64,000 nt of DNA, taken from Siphonodentalium dalli (lineage: Eukaryota > Mollusca > Scaphopoda > Gadilida > Siphonodentaliidae). The translations under genes were made by a program, and so were the position numbers. How positions within the stretch are numbered: position 1 is the stretch's first letter; the number at the start of each line of letters is the position of its first letter. Location of the stretch: positions 214,178,373 to 214,242,372 of the forward strand of contig CP136061.1 in NCBI GenBank assembly GCA_032622095.1. Reading direction: 5' to 3'. The notes beneath the pieces were generated by a model. It was not told where the DNA came from and did not search any database. It saw nothing but the letters and a program-made list of their open reading frames with translations. Of the stretch, positions 12,097-22,296 are shown piece after piece.

Positions 12097-12600
12097 GGCA
12101 CTTGGAAATGTAGACAAGTGTGGGCATTAATGGCACTCGATAGTGTCTTGACAAGCGTGGTAATGATACTTTAAGTTTATCATAAAGTGTGGTAATTAAA
12201 CTCGAAAGTGTACCAGCAAGTGTATATAATGACACTTGAAGGTGTTTATACAAGTGTGGTAATGACACTTGAAGGTGTCTATACAAGTGTATTAATGACA
12301 GTTGAAGGTGTTTACACAAGTGTATTAATGACACTTGAAGGTGTTTATACAAGTGTATTAATGACACTTGAATGTGTTTATACAAGTGTGGTAATGACAC
12401 TTGAAGGTGTTTATACAAGTGTATTAATGACACTTGAAAGTGCAGTTTTATGACACTTGAAAGTGTATATACAAGTCTGGTAATGACACTTGAAAGTGCA
12501 GTTTAATGACACTTGGAAGTGTGGTAATACGTGTATCAATGACACCTGGAAGTGTGTCTACCAGTGTGGTAATAACACTTGGGAGTGTGATGATTTCTGC
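12097..12600. repeat. 33-bp palindromic minisatellite
   Basis: The unit starts GACACTTGAAGGTGTTTATA and ends CAAGTGTGGTAAT. Perfect 33-bp spacing is seen at 12231, 12264, 12297, 12330, 12363, 12396 and 12429; flanking units are degenerate, about 13 in all. Every unit contains ACACTTG and CAAGTGT as an inverted pair, so each can form a hairpin. Because 33 is divisible by three, 11-residue periodic frames stay open on both strands. They are artefacts of the repeat. Confidence 0.9.
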
Positions 12601-12930
12601 ACTTTCAAGTGTCCACACTGGACTCTGAGGTGCTGTTTTATCAGTGTTTAAGTGTGCTTCAGACATTTCCAAATCGGGACCAAGGTAGTCATAAGGTGTT
12701 ATTTCTACATTTGTAAGTGCATCTCTACATATCCCCAGGTGCAGTAGTATTACACTTCGGGTGCTGCAATGTAAAACTTCGTAAGTGCTATATGTTTAGC
12801 ACCTGAATAAGTGTTGTCCGCGCACTTCGGGTGCTGTCCCTATTCGAGCACTTGTTAAGTGTGATATACAGCACTCTAAAGGATAGGTTTAGCACTTCGG
12901 TTTTTTTGTGTGTAGTCATAACACGAAGGC
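12601..12930. repeat. Degenerate extension of the CACTT/AAGTG array
   Basis: Irregular copies of GCACTTCGGGTGCTG, TTAAGTG and CAAGTGT continue past the regular array (for example 12750-12765, 12820-12836). It looks like an older, decayed part of the same array. Confidence 0.5.
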
Positions 12931-13255
12931 GTTTGAAAAAGAGCGCTTGACCATATTGGTGTGATGAATTCATTAAGCCGTACAAGAAAGAGGTGGGGTT
13001 TGTGTGACGAATAACACGATGAGCTTGTCAGTGATAGCGGAGGCGGAATTATGATGTGTTCTTTTTAAATTGTTCATTTTCAGATACAAAAATATTCATT
13101 AGAATTTTGCCGGCGAATCACAATAATTAATTACGTCTCCGAGACGCATGGGTGTATTTTTTGGGATTGGTTCTGATTGATGACATGCGATTGAACAACA
13201 CTGCACGCAAGCGAGAAAATGTGAGTTAATTTTAGGATGAGACGAATGCTCGGAA

Positions 13256-14960
13256 TGGACCGTAACTAATAAAGGTCAGACCAGTGCTATTTTTCATAGG
13301 TCAACACCAATGTTTTGCTCTTAATTTGCTCATTTACCGTAGAATTAGCCAAGTTCCCATTGTAACAATACGATTTCCTGGTAGGCATTACGATTCATAC
13401 GTTTTAGAATGGTCGAAACTAGTACTATTCGTAACTGAAAAACAAATCTTAGTTTTTATCTTACAATCATAGTTTTAATGAAACATAAATCCTCAATGCA
13501 TAAAGTGATAGACAATACTTTTGAAACTTTGCAGTTTGCAGAGGATCAAACTTCTTATCTACCTCGTGGAATTTAATCCGGAAAAAGGCTGCGCACGCAT
13601 AATGTGTTCACCTTTCACTAACTACAGTATAAATATGGCTGTAAATATACAACGATACTAGTAATAGCTGAAGTCGACCATTCTAAAACATGAATCGGCA
13701 TGCCTAAGCTTTTAAGACATAAAAGAACAAAGCTACATGTATCACAGTTAAAACCCAAATGTATGTACATGTAAAAATAAAACATCTTAATGGCATACTT
13801 TTTGGTAACATGTAAGGCGTGAAACTGTCCAGTCACTTGTAGGCACAATTTTTGTTTTAACAGGTGAATCCGTACACCATGACATACAGTAACCGTCAGA
13901 AGAAGTGGTATATTGAGGGGCGCCTTTATTGCGATATTGAGCGCGCTTAATTTCGAAAAAGGGACGATTATATATTGTATTATCCAAAATCTGTCGCGAT
14001 TATTATTGCGATATTAAACGCAAAATATTGCGATACTAAGCACGCTAACTTTCATACAGACCCGATAGTGTTATATTTATATTAGATAAATACTCTGCAT
14101 ATAGTGTACTCTATATAGTGTACATGTAGCATTTACAACTATAATTATATACAAATCTATAAGACAGTGTCTCTATTTATGTAACAACAATATAGAAGAA
14201 GCAATAATTTGATTTAAATGTCACAATTTTGAGCGCAAGATGTCGCAACATTAAGCGCGAAATATTGCAATAATATCACAAGCGGCGCGCTGATAAGCGT
14301 TTCCATTTGCAATATTATTGCGATATTGGGCGAGAAAATAGCTCGCTTAATATACTACTTCTTTTGACTGGTACTGTATATCAATAACAGTTGGTGGGAC
14401 TGAAACCTTGAATACAGCAGCAGATCCCGCAATAACTGTGCGCGATGACTTGGCGACAATGTTCTCCTATATATTGTCGCACATTTTTCGATGAAATTTG
14501 ACAGCATGATGCATCAAACTGTATACTGGTATCACGACACTTAGTATCTATATTAGTGAATCAGCCAAAGATAGTTTGATAAGAACATCCAACGAATAGT
14601 GCACTCTCGGTAACTTGGCGATAACATGGCGAATGACGACAATGTCTCATATCCACACGTTCCAATGAAAATTGATGAACAAGGGATGAATTGGTCCGTG
14701 TAGTTGTAAAGTTGTACTTGTAAGTTGGAATTGTAAATATGTGATCATCCGTCACTGCGCGGCGTCAGTTCATTGTTTACGGTGTTGTTGTTGTTGACAT
14801 TGAAGCTGTTGTGAATTACACTAGTGCGTACAGTATATCCTCTCAATTAAATGTACATGTATGACATGTATGTGCTTTGAAACGATCAAAACACTGCCAA
14901 CTTGATTCAACAGTTCAAGTTAAAAACAACACTACCAATATTCTAATAGCTGATGTTGGT
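13256..14960 (-). mobile_element. Repeat family copy A (minus orientation)
   Basis: The complement of this block aligns along most of its length with 52570-54160 and, for its 3' two-thirds, with 59588-60480. Shared landmarks include TTGGTGTTGACCCATGAAA, a 'CACTATCGGGTCTGTATGAA' block and the start 'GTTTCAAAGCACATRCATG'. The 13256 end is truncated relative to copy B, lacking the ACGGT-rich terminus. No coding frame survives across copies. Confidence 0.75.
13887..14376. mobile_element. Nested mariner-like MITE inside copy A
   Basis: The 490-bp insert starts CAGTAACCGTCAGAAGAAG and ends with the complement of CAGTACCAGTCAAAAGAAG. It is flanked on both sides by TA (13885-13886 and 14377-14378). 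A TA target site and CAGT termini fit Tc1/mariner-type elements. The interior is built of GCGC and AATATCGCAATA motifs in alternating orientation. Confidence 0.7.
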
Positions 14961-15599
14961 GTTGATATTATTGTCACCAGTGGTTGATATCGAAGCTCTT
15001 GTTAATTGTACCTGTATCATTGTTGATAGTCACAGCAATGTCAAATTCAACATGAGCAATGAGACGAACGAAGACAAGTTATAGCCGACAGCTCGAAGAG
15101 ACAGCGAAGAGGCAGCTCGAAGACAACCCATTTGTCACAATTTAGTGGAAAATATCAATGAGTAAGCCGGTTTTAGGACAATTAGAACTTGTCCGTGCAC
15201 ATAGGAACCGAAGACAGACAGTTGTAATATTAGTCCACACCTGTATAATATGTATAGCTTACATTTTCCCACCAAAAAAAAAACAATTGCGTTTTCAGAG
15301 CGGCTAGAAATTCGTGAGTAATAAAAGTCGGCCCACGAAAATAACGTAATTTAATTACGGACACTAGACAGGACGGAATGAATATACCAGATTAGTGCAC
15401 TGAATATAAACAATTAATAATAAATATTAAATATCAGCAGAATCAGATTCAGTCATACTGTATGGAGTCACTGCCGTATATAATTTTGTCGCCGATGAAT
15501 ATATTGTTGAATTTTTACGGCATGAACTTGGAAACGCGCATGTTTTTAACTTTGACCATTTTGAGGGGGCATAAAACAAAGGTAATTCACCGTGCAACT
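14961..15599. other. No feature seen
   Basis: AT-rich non-coding DNA; no supported gene. Confidence 0.45.
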
Positions 15600-15669
15600 G
15601 ATGGAATGGTATGGGACCGTCGGATTATGACGGTCCGACACTGTCAAACGGACAGTATTTTCTAACAGT
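15600..15669 (+). repeat. ACGGT-rich transposon terminus
   Basis: It carries GGACCGTC / GACGGTCC palindromes and ends TATTTTCTAACAGTG, matching the 3' ends of copies B (54365-54381) and C (60645-60662). It looks like an isolated end of the same or a related family. Confidence 0.5.
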
Positions 15670-15716
15670 GTATCTCAGCGGATACAGATACCGGATTCGT
15701 CATCTCCAGTTCACAT

Positions 15717-15812
15717 TAGTGTTCGGTCCGAATATTCGAATATTCGAATATTCGCTCGTAAAAATAAATATTCGAATATTCGAATAATTATTTGAATATT
15801 CGAATATTCGAG
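15717..15812 (+). repeat. hAT left TIR and subterminal TTCGAATATTCGAA array
   Basis: The 11-bp TIR is followed by overlapping ATTCGAATATTCGAATATTC palindromes, with about six TTCGAA cores in 80 bp. Such subterminal repeats are typical transposase-binding sites in hAT elements; binding here is inferred. Confidence 0.8.
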
Positions 15813-16012
15813 AATAATTCCGGGTAATTGTTTCCAGGTTTGTTATAAGTCTGAGGGTCTGCTAAAAGTATAGTCTATTTTCCACTGATCATAAACGAAT
15901 TAATATGACGTAACTGTAACGTTCTGATTTGTTTGGCGTCATGACGTCGAAATAATTTTGTTGGCTAGGCGTAAACCAGACCGTGCTTGCATGTGGTCAT
16001 AGGAAGCGGACA

Positions 16013-16018
16013 TATAAA
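16013..16018 (+). promoter_or_regulatory. Candidate TATA box of the hAT transposase
   Basis: TATAAA lies 42 bp upstream of the chosen ATG at 16060, inside the transposon. Position and sequence fit a core promoter; there is no expression evidence. Confidence 0.45.
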
Positions 16019-16059
16019 GCATCGTTTTGTTTGCGCGTTGTCACTTGTGTACGTATAAC

Positions 16060-16863
16060 ATGGCCTCAAATTCTAAGAAATCGGACATATGGAATCATTT
16101 CACGTTGGATACCAAAAATAAAAAGGCAACATGCAAGATCAATTCAGATCATGTTCTCAGTTATTGCGGCACTACGACCAACTTGTGGAATCATGTGAGG
16201 AATAAACACGGCATAGAAAGAAAAGGAACAGGAAAGGCAACCCCTACGATGTCACATGGAATATCAGGTTACTTCCCAAGTGTGTCAGCTCATACAGGAA
16301 CGACTAAATATGACAAGGATTCAGACAGGCAAGTACTGCTAACGGCTCATTTGCATAAGTTTCTTGCCAAACATTACGAACCATTTAGTTTGGTTGAAAA
16401 TGAACAATTTCGAGAGCTAGTTGGTGCATTGAATCCTTCATACAATATGCCGTCGTCAAAATCAGTCAAAAGCGATATGAAGCAGTTATACGAACGAAAA
16501 TTTAAGGAGACTCGAGATGCGATGACCAAACCAGGGCAGCAGATATGCGCACTAACAACTGATATTTGGACATCTCGTTCACAGGATTCATATATCAGCC
16601 TAACAGTCTCGATGATCAATGAAGCCTGGGAAATGACGTCAACATGCTTAGAGGTAAAATCGTGTCCGGGGTCGCACACCGCAGAAAACCTTAAAGCCCA
16701 TCTCCGCGAACTTGAGAAGGACTGGGGCATAGTTGAAGCAGATGTTGCCAATATTAAGAAGGCGACGTCGGAAATGAACTTTCGTCTAGACCTTAGTTGC
16801 TTTGACCATATACTCCAATGTGCTGTATTGAAGGCGTTAGCTGAAGAAAAGCAGACGAAATAA
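16060..16863 (+). CDS. hAT transposase N-terminal part (BED finger and core start)
   Basis: First of two open segments of the broken transposase, 267 residues from the 16060 ATG. It holds the damaged BED finger, a linker with SGYFPSVS, the conserved FRELVGALNPSYNMPS segment before the catalytic core, and the first catalytic Asp in TTDIWTS. It stops at TAA 16861 just after KALAEEKQTK, where the family continues uninterrupted. Confidence 0.85.
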   Translation: MASNSKKSDIWNHFTLDTKNKKATCKINSDHVLSYCGTTTNLWNHVRNKHGIERKGTGKATPTMSHGISGYFPSVSAHTGTTKYDKDSDRQVLLTAHLHKFLAKHYEPFSLVENEQFRELVGALNPSYNMPSSKSVKSDMKQLYERKFKETRDAMTKPGQQICALTTDIWTSRSQDSYISLTVSMINEAWEMTSTCLEVKSCPGSHTAENLKAHLRELEKDWGIVEADVANIKKATSEMNFRLDLSCFDHILQCAVLKALAEEKQTK

Positions 16864-17945
16864 TCAAGACAGCAAAGAAAATAGTCTCTCATTTCCACCA
16901 TTCTCCCCTGGAAACAGAAAAACTTAAATCTGAAACGTCTAAACACAGCTCGGACCAAATATACTATCGTAAGCTCAAGCAAGATTGTCCAACTAGGTGG
17001 GGAAGTACATACAAAATGTTAGAGCGACTCGTTGCTATGAGGAAACCAGTCACGAACGTACTAATGGACATCAAGAAAACGGACATACAAGATCTTGTGC
17101 CACCTCCAGCTTTCTGGGTAGATGCCACGGCGCTCTGCAAAACACTCGAAACATTAAATATTATTTCTAAAGCGATGGGAGCAGAGAAGAATTGCACAAT
17201 GTCTTCCATCTACGCAGTTGTGATGAACCTGCTGACATATGTCATGAAACCGAACACAGACGACCCTGTCGTTCTACAAAATGCGAAAACAGCCTTCACG
17301 GTATATCTTGAGCAAAGACTTGACGACGATGACATACGCGTCACGATGCAGGCAGCAGCAGTGCTTGATCCTAGGATGAAGAAATTACTATTTGTTGCTG
17401 ATGCGTTTAAGAAGGATGCATATAAGCTTGTCCGTATACAGCTTGATAAGTTGATTGAACACGAGGAGAATAACCTGCAGTCGTCAGAAAAAGCTCCCGA
17501 GAGTCCTGAAAATGACGTTATTGACATAACTGATTCGACAGCTAGTGCGACCAATGCCAAGGGCAAGGAGGCAAAGAAGCGGGAACAGAAGGAAAAGTGT
17601 CTGAAAGCTCTATATGGTTCTACATCGTTTGACTGTTATGGACCACCGAAACCAAAAGCTGCTAAAAAGTCAAATGTCTCCGAATTAACCGGTAAAAGGG
17701 CCCTTGACATGTATCTTTCAGCAGAAGCCATCGCACTGGATAAAGACCCCCTCGTCTGGTGGAAGGAAAACGAGGCACTTTACCCGGAAGTCGCCAAATT
17801 AGCTAAGTTCTATCTCGGTGTACCGGCCACCAGTGTATCGTCTGAACGCGCGTTCTCTACCGCAGGGCTGATCTCTACGGAAAAACGCAACCGATTGAAA
17901 CCGCAGACTGTTCGCATGTTACACTTCTTAAACAAGAACCTTTAA
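16857..17945 (+). CDS. hAT transposase C-terminal part (dimerisation domain)
   Basis: This second open segment lies in the frame one base earlier than the N-terminal part. The first ATG is at 17016, but family-like residues begin upstream (IVSHFHHSPLETEKL, then PTRWGSTYKMLERL), showing that it continues the same protein rather than starting a new one. A charged, Lys/Glu-rich insert lies in the middle. The C terminus has DPLVWWKENEALYPEVAK and VPATSVSSERAFSTAG, the hAT dimerisation signature, and ends at TAA 17943-17945. Confidence 0.9.
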   Translation, partial: EIIKTAKKIVSHFHHSPLETEKLKSETSKHSSDQIYYRKLKQDCPTRWGSTYKMLERLVAMRKPVTNVLMDIKKTDIQDLVPPPAFWVDATALCKTLETLNIISKAMGAEKNCTMSSIYAVVMNLLTYVMKPNTDDPVVLQNAKTAFTVYLEQRLDDDDIRVTMQAAAVLDPRMKKLLFVADAFKKDAYKLVRIQLDKLIEHEENNLQSSEKAPESPENDVIDITDSTASATNAKGKEAKKREQKEKCLKALYGSTSFDCYGPPKPKAAKKSNVSELTGKRALDMYLSAEAIALDKDPLVWWKENEALYPEVAKLAKFYLGVPATSVSSERAFSTAGLISTEKRNRLKPQTVRMLHFLNKNL

Positions 17946-18075
17946 GCCATGCATGGGACATTGACTATTCTTGAACTGTAAAAACAGATAAACTCTTGCT
18001 ATTAAGCCAAAAGACTTTTCTCTCTCCTTGTTTGCGTATAGTATGTGCATGGATAAGTATGCTATTTCATTAAAT

Positions 18076-18081
18076 AATAAA
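18076..18081 (+). promoter_or_regulatory. Candidate polyadenylation signal of the hAT
   Basis: AATAAA lies 131 bp after the transposase stop codon and before the right subterminal repeats. Confidence 0.35.
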
Positions 18082-18116
18082 TTAGTTCCAAAATATGTTA
18101 TCTATATAATTTATCT

Positions 18117-18199
18117 AAATATTCGAATACTATTCGAATATTCGCTCGTTATTCGAACCGAATATTCGAATACCGAAATCCGTCGAATACCGAACACTA
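18117..18199 (+). repeat. hAT right subterminal array and TIR
   Basis: ATATTCGAATACTATTCGAATATTCG and related palindromes precede the terminal ACCGAACACTA, mirroring the left end, including a shared TTCGCTCG motif. Confidence 0.8.
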
Positions 18200-18207
18200 G
18201 TTCACAT

Positions 18208-18771
18208 ATCAGAGTATAAATCGGATTTCGACGAGAAGAGCATGCAGTCAAATGACCTGGTTACCAGGCGGACAACAAACAGGCCGGTATGTATGGTTAT
18301 AATGTTGGCACGACCTCAACGCGAATAATTGTACGCTTATAACAACTCTCGTGTGCGAATGAATCAATTGTGAAATGATAACACCAAGCATCCACTCTCA
18401 CCTTGTAGACACTTTGTCGATCGAGATTATATACAGCTCCACTCATTGAATTGATTATATAACAATTGTAACCCGCAGTCCAGAAATTTCGGATTGGTTA
18501 TCTTATAGGCTTCCTAACACCCGTGAAGATGGATCGTCGAGTGATATGGTTTAGTTGCCGGTTTAAGGTTATACAACACAAAATTTATTTGCAATTGACG
18601 AATGCACAAGATGTGTGAGCCCGTCTCACATAACATTTCCAGTGAAAATATTCTCGTAATCTTAATTATAGATTTTCGTTGTTGATAGAATGCGGCGATC
18701 ACCATTAGACAGGTACGATAGTTTAGCTCGACGACATAGAGACACTACTGCTAAACCATGTTGCGGTTGGA
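18208..18771. other. Host segment paralogous to 23846-24600; no gene
   Basis: From 18231 the sequence GAGCATGCAGTCAAATGACC and the following ~100 bp match 23935-23963 joined to 24497-24560. The rest is non-coding. Confidence 0.6.
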
Positions 18772-19865
18772 CCGGTTTTAAACCACAGGCCCCTGGGGAT
18801 AAATTTCTAAAATACCAATATAGACTATATAATCTCACTGTCCGCTCAGAGGCATTTGACCTAGTTACAAAATCAATATTTTCGAGCAATAATTTGTCTC
18901 GAACGTGTACTTAAACGCGATGACATAACCTATAAATGTATGTTCCGCAAGTCATTCCGAAGCCATCCATACCTTTTTTTTCAACCGATATGTTTGTGCC
19001 CAATATTTCAATTTTATTCATCAAACGAACTCCTGAAACAAGACATGTCTGCGACTTGAAGTGGATATTGAAACCGAAAGTAAACAAGAATGCAGGGTCA
19101 AGGTCACGTGAAATTCCCAAAATTTTAATAATGTATCAAAGCAAATTCCAATTATTTAACTATACTTTCAAGTCCACTTCTGTTTTTAAATCAGATAAAC
19201 TTCTTGGTACAGAGCAAATTAATAATTCAAGTGTTTCTTCAGTACTCTATCGGATATCTATGCATATTTATTTTTTCAAGCCATCATTTGTGAAATTTAA
19301 TCTCGATTATTGTCAATCAATCAGCAAGCCTGTCAAAATTTACTGCCAGTCCCAGACACGTCTTGTTTTTGGAATTCGTTTGATGAATAAAGTTGAAAAA
19401 TTGGGCACAAACACATCGGATGAAAAGTATGGATGGCTTCGAAATGACTTGCGGAGTGACTTGCGGAACATGTATGAGCGTTTATAGGTTATGTCATCGC
19501 GTTTAAGTACACGATCGCAACAAATTATTGCTCGAAAATATTGATTTTATAACTGAGTCAAAGGCCACTGAGTGGACAGGGATATTGACGACCCGATTTC
19601 TTCGTTATATTTGGCTAGTTTCCGACATGACATCTCGACTTCGATTCGTTCAATTTCGCCGAGTTATATGTCAAATAAAAGGGAATTGTATTGTCAATAG
19701 GACACATTTTTATGATATTTTGGCTACAATGACCTATTTATATAATTTATTAGGGTTTTGATAGTTGGTGTGGTTTTAGCCAAAATCGATCATTGGAACC
19801 TTTAGACTGGTATAGTCTATATTGGTATTTTAGTAATTTTCCCCAGGGGCCTGTGGTTTAAACCG
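18772..19865. mobile_element. Foldback element, 1.1 kb
   Basis: The ends are inverted repeats: CCGGTTTTAAACCACAGGCC on the left and the complement of CCGGTTTAAACCACAGGCC on the right, continuing through CCCCTGGGGA and ACCAATATAGACTAT. Inner arms pair through AAATCAATATTTTCGAGCAAT and GATGACATAACCTATAAA. The right arm holds about 225 extra bases (19577-19800) absent from the left. No coding frame is recognised. Confidence 0.75.
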
Positions 19866-20101
19866 GAGATAACGAATGAGTCACCCACCGTCTCGCGTTT
19901 AAACCACGATTTTAGTTATTAAACGGGGGTTTAAATCTCGAGGTTTATGTAAATGATGTTTAAACTATAGATGACGAATCAGACCAGGATTTATTTTTAA
20001 TTCACTCTAGGTTACCTTGTGGTGGTTCTACCATCCATATTGAGTTATTGCTCAAGTATCTCCAGGCGGTTGCATACATATGGCGATAATTGATGTAGAT
20101 T
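19866..20101. other. GTTTAAAC-rich stretch
   Basis: Several GTTTAAAC-like palindromes (near 19898, 19931, 19958) follow the foldback element and echo its terminal GGTTTAAACC. Not coding. Confidence 0.4.
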
Positions 20102-21630
20102 TAGGTGACGTTTACACATATCCGGTGAAGCCGTTACCCGGCGAACCCGTTAGCCGGCGAAGGTTGGGCAGAGTGTTTACACATCGCCGGCGAAGATACG
20201 CATATATTCATGTGTCTCCTTTACTTGTTAATAGCTTTCGTTTTAGTTATCACTGAACTGAAATATGATATTGCTGTACACCTGTAAACATCTAGCCGCT
20301 ACCTGTTAGAGATATGGTTGGGCAGTATAGCGAAATGAAACTTTTTAGAAATGGAAATGCTGAAATTATTAATATCCAACTCAAACTTTCAGGTATTGCT
20401 ATTGGTGATTTTATAGATATTTAAAAAAACATTGTTAATGGTTTGTTTGGATTCATATACAGCCTGTGACGTGAGTGTCGCACCAAAAGCATGTCCATTG
20501 TCAGTTTTGAGATCTTTTCGTCGCATACATTGGTGTCTAATCATTCGGATTTGATTTTATATTATATAGATAAGTTTCAACATCGCGAATCAAATGTGAC
20601 ACATTTTCCGTTTGCACATTATACAATAAAATATGTTTTTCATTTTACTCGGGCGTTCACCATGTCCATGTATATAGGGCCGTGACGATGTGGTGTCTCA
20701 TCCCAACTTTAATCAAAATATTCAAAAGCTGGAAATGTCATACCTGACACGGCAATAGTTGGACATTTGACATCAGCAATATGTTGAAATTGTTCTCGTA
20801 GTTTTATTTTCAACAATTTGTTATTGGTGATTTCTTTAGGCAACATTTGCTTATTTTTTGACCAAATTGTTGGACTGAAATGACCATCAGTTGGAAATGA
20901 TCCAACCTTATTAGAGGTGCGTCAAGTTTGGAAAATGTCCAACAATTGGAAATCTTAAGGCTGGATGCTAGGGTTTTGCAATTTTCAGGGTTCAGATTAA
21001 AACAAATTCTCACACCTGGCCATAACCACGGTCGGTCGATAAATTCCAAAGATGAACAGTCCCACACTCAGATTTAGATTATTGAACTAATTGTCCATTA
21101 AGTTTGAATCCATAGAAACGTGCCATCCCATTTCCTCCATATATAGATATGGACATACATGTACATGAATTAATTCCCTCGAATGCGCAACAAATGTACC
21201 ATGCACATGCAGAGTACGTGTACCATCATCGGTTAGTATTTATAATAATAGCTTATAACCAAGGTGCGTGACCACCGACCTGACAGCTGATTAGAGACAA
21301 TCAAACTGGCACACTGACCAATATATACACAGGTGGAAAGCGGGCTGGTCTATCAGCGATTACACAATAATATTGTTCGAGTTAATTGTTGAAAGGAAAT
21401 CACCCATGACGGCATGACCCCAGATAAACATCTAACTTAATCGCAGATCGAATTAGAATCCATACGACAATCAGGTGCTTGTACTAAATCATTTTATCCA
21501 AAAGTTGAAAACCGTATAGCTGAGTATCCGGAGCCGTAATTCTTATCCGGCGAAGTATAAACACTCTATTGTTATCGCTGCCGGCTAAAGCGAATGCGAT
21601 CTTCGCCGGGTAATGTATAAACACCCCCTA
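20102..21630. mobile_element. Probable DNA transposon with GTGTTTACAC-bearing TIRs
   Basis: The left end TAGGTGACGTTTACACAT...CCGG.GAAG, with a second AGAGTGTTTACACATCGCCGG 70 bp in, is matched in inverse orientation by the right end (21540-21630), whose complement starts TAGGGGGTGTTTATACATTA and has a second AGAGTGTTTATACTTCGCCGG. Arms of about 95 bp are diverged. No target duplication was found and no transposase is visible in the 1.3-kb interior. Confidence 0.55.
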
Positions 21631-22296
21631 ATTAGCCAGGGACTAAGTCCTGTTACTGTTATAATCCCTCAGTTATCAATACTGACAAGTAGCCCACTGC
21701 ATCCAACCTCTGCGTCACCTATTTCCAGAGACAAACATTATCTATGGATTTCCTGATATATGTATCAGTGCCGCTGACATATATGGAATACGGGAGCTAA
21801 CTGTGTTCCAGATTAGGGGAGTGAGTGCACCGTGAGATTTAACAGGTGAAGGTCACTGAACAATAGCTTTCACCTCAGACATGAGAGACATTATTAATGG
21901 ATGAAATCTTGTTTATTTGATTTGTACTTCTTATCTAAATAATTTAAGCTGGTGCATTAATAGGGGAATGGATTTTTATGACTATGAAATTATTTTATTA
22001 GTTGCGGTACTTCTGGGTTGTTTCCAGGTAAAATTTTACAGCGGGACATACACTTGGATAAATATTTTGTTTTTGCTTGCATTTTCATGATCAGCTGGTC
22101 CCAGTCTAGCTGGATAAAGATAACCGGAGTGGCCCGAAGACTTCAATTCTATGAATTTGGTTGAAACGTTAACACTGTCGTCTATGGGAAACCATTTAGT
22201 TCATTGATTCCATATGCAACATCTACCGATATCTCAAAACAACCGGTGGGCGACATTGGCAATTCAGCTTCTGACTTTGCGAATAGTTTTCTAGCG
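21631..22296. other. No feature seen
   Basis: Non-coding sequence before the minisatellite; no supported gene. Confidence 0.45.

Larger units (their letters stand above)
16060..17945 (+). pseudogene. hAT (ZBED-like) transposase, frameshifted
   Basis: This is a cut-and-paste transposase acting on the TIRs of its own element. The start at 16060 (MASNSKKSDIWNHF) is chosen because it opens the BED zinc finger and has a TATA box upstream. The first frame runs to TAA at 16861-16863. The second is open from about 16857 and ends at 17945, so a one-base loss near 16846-16857 separates them. The BED finger spans residues about 7-51: Cys25 is present, the expected second Cys (position 28) is Asn, and His45 and His50 remain. 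The RNase H-like core follows, with ALTTDIWTS (Asp168). Where the family has a D-N-A-A-N segment this copy reads EADVAN, so the second acidic residue may be displaced. PTRWGSTYKML follows the break. The C-terminal dimerisation region (last ~55 residues) keeps VPATSVSSERAFSTAG. The family call is secure; activity is unlikely. Confidence 0.93.
15709..18207 (+). mobile_element. Complete hAT transposon with TIRs and 8-bp TSD
   Basis: The element spans 15717-18199 (2,483 bp). Perfect 8-bp target duplications GTTCACAT lie at 15709-15716 and 18200-18207. Terminal inverted repeats are TAGTGTTCGGT (15717-15727) and ACCGAACACTA (18189-18199). Inside each end is a zone of TTCGAATATTCGAA palindromes (15732-15812 and 18117-18180). 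It encodes one hAT transposase broken by a frameshift. A related host segment at 23.3-24.5 kb lacks this insertion, confirming the boundaries. Confidence 0.95.

Noticed and set aside
12020-12453. Long repetitive open frames on both strands (11-residue period)
   Set aside because: They arise because the 33-bp minisatellite unit is divisible by three and has no stop in some frames; there is no start context, domain or splice support.
16374-17566. Minus-strand frames of 202 and 118 codons
   Set aside because: Antisense shadows of the hAT transposase.
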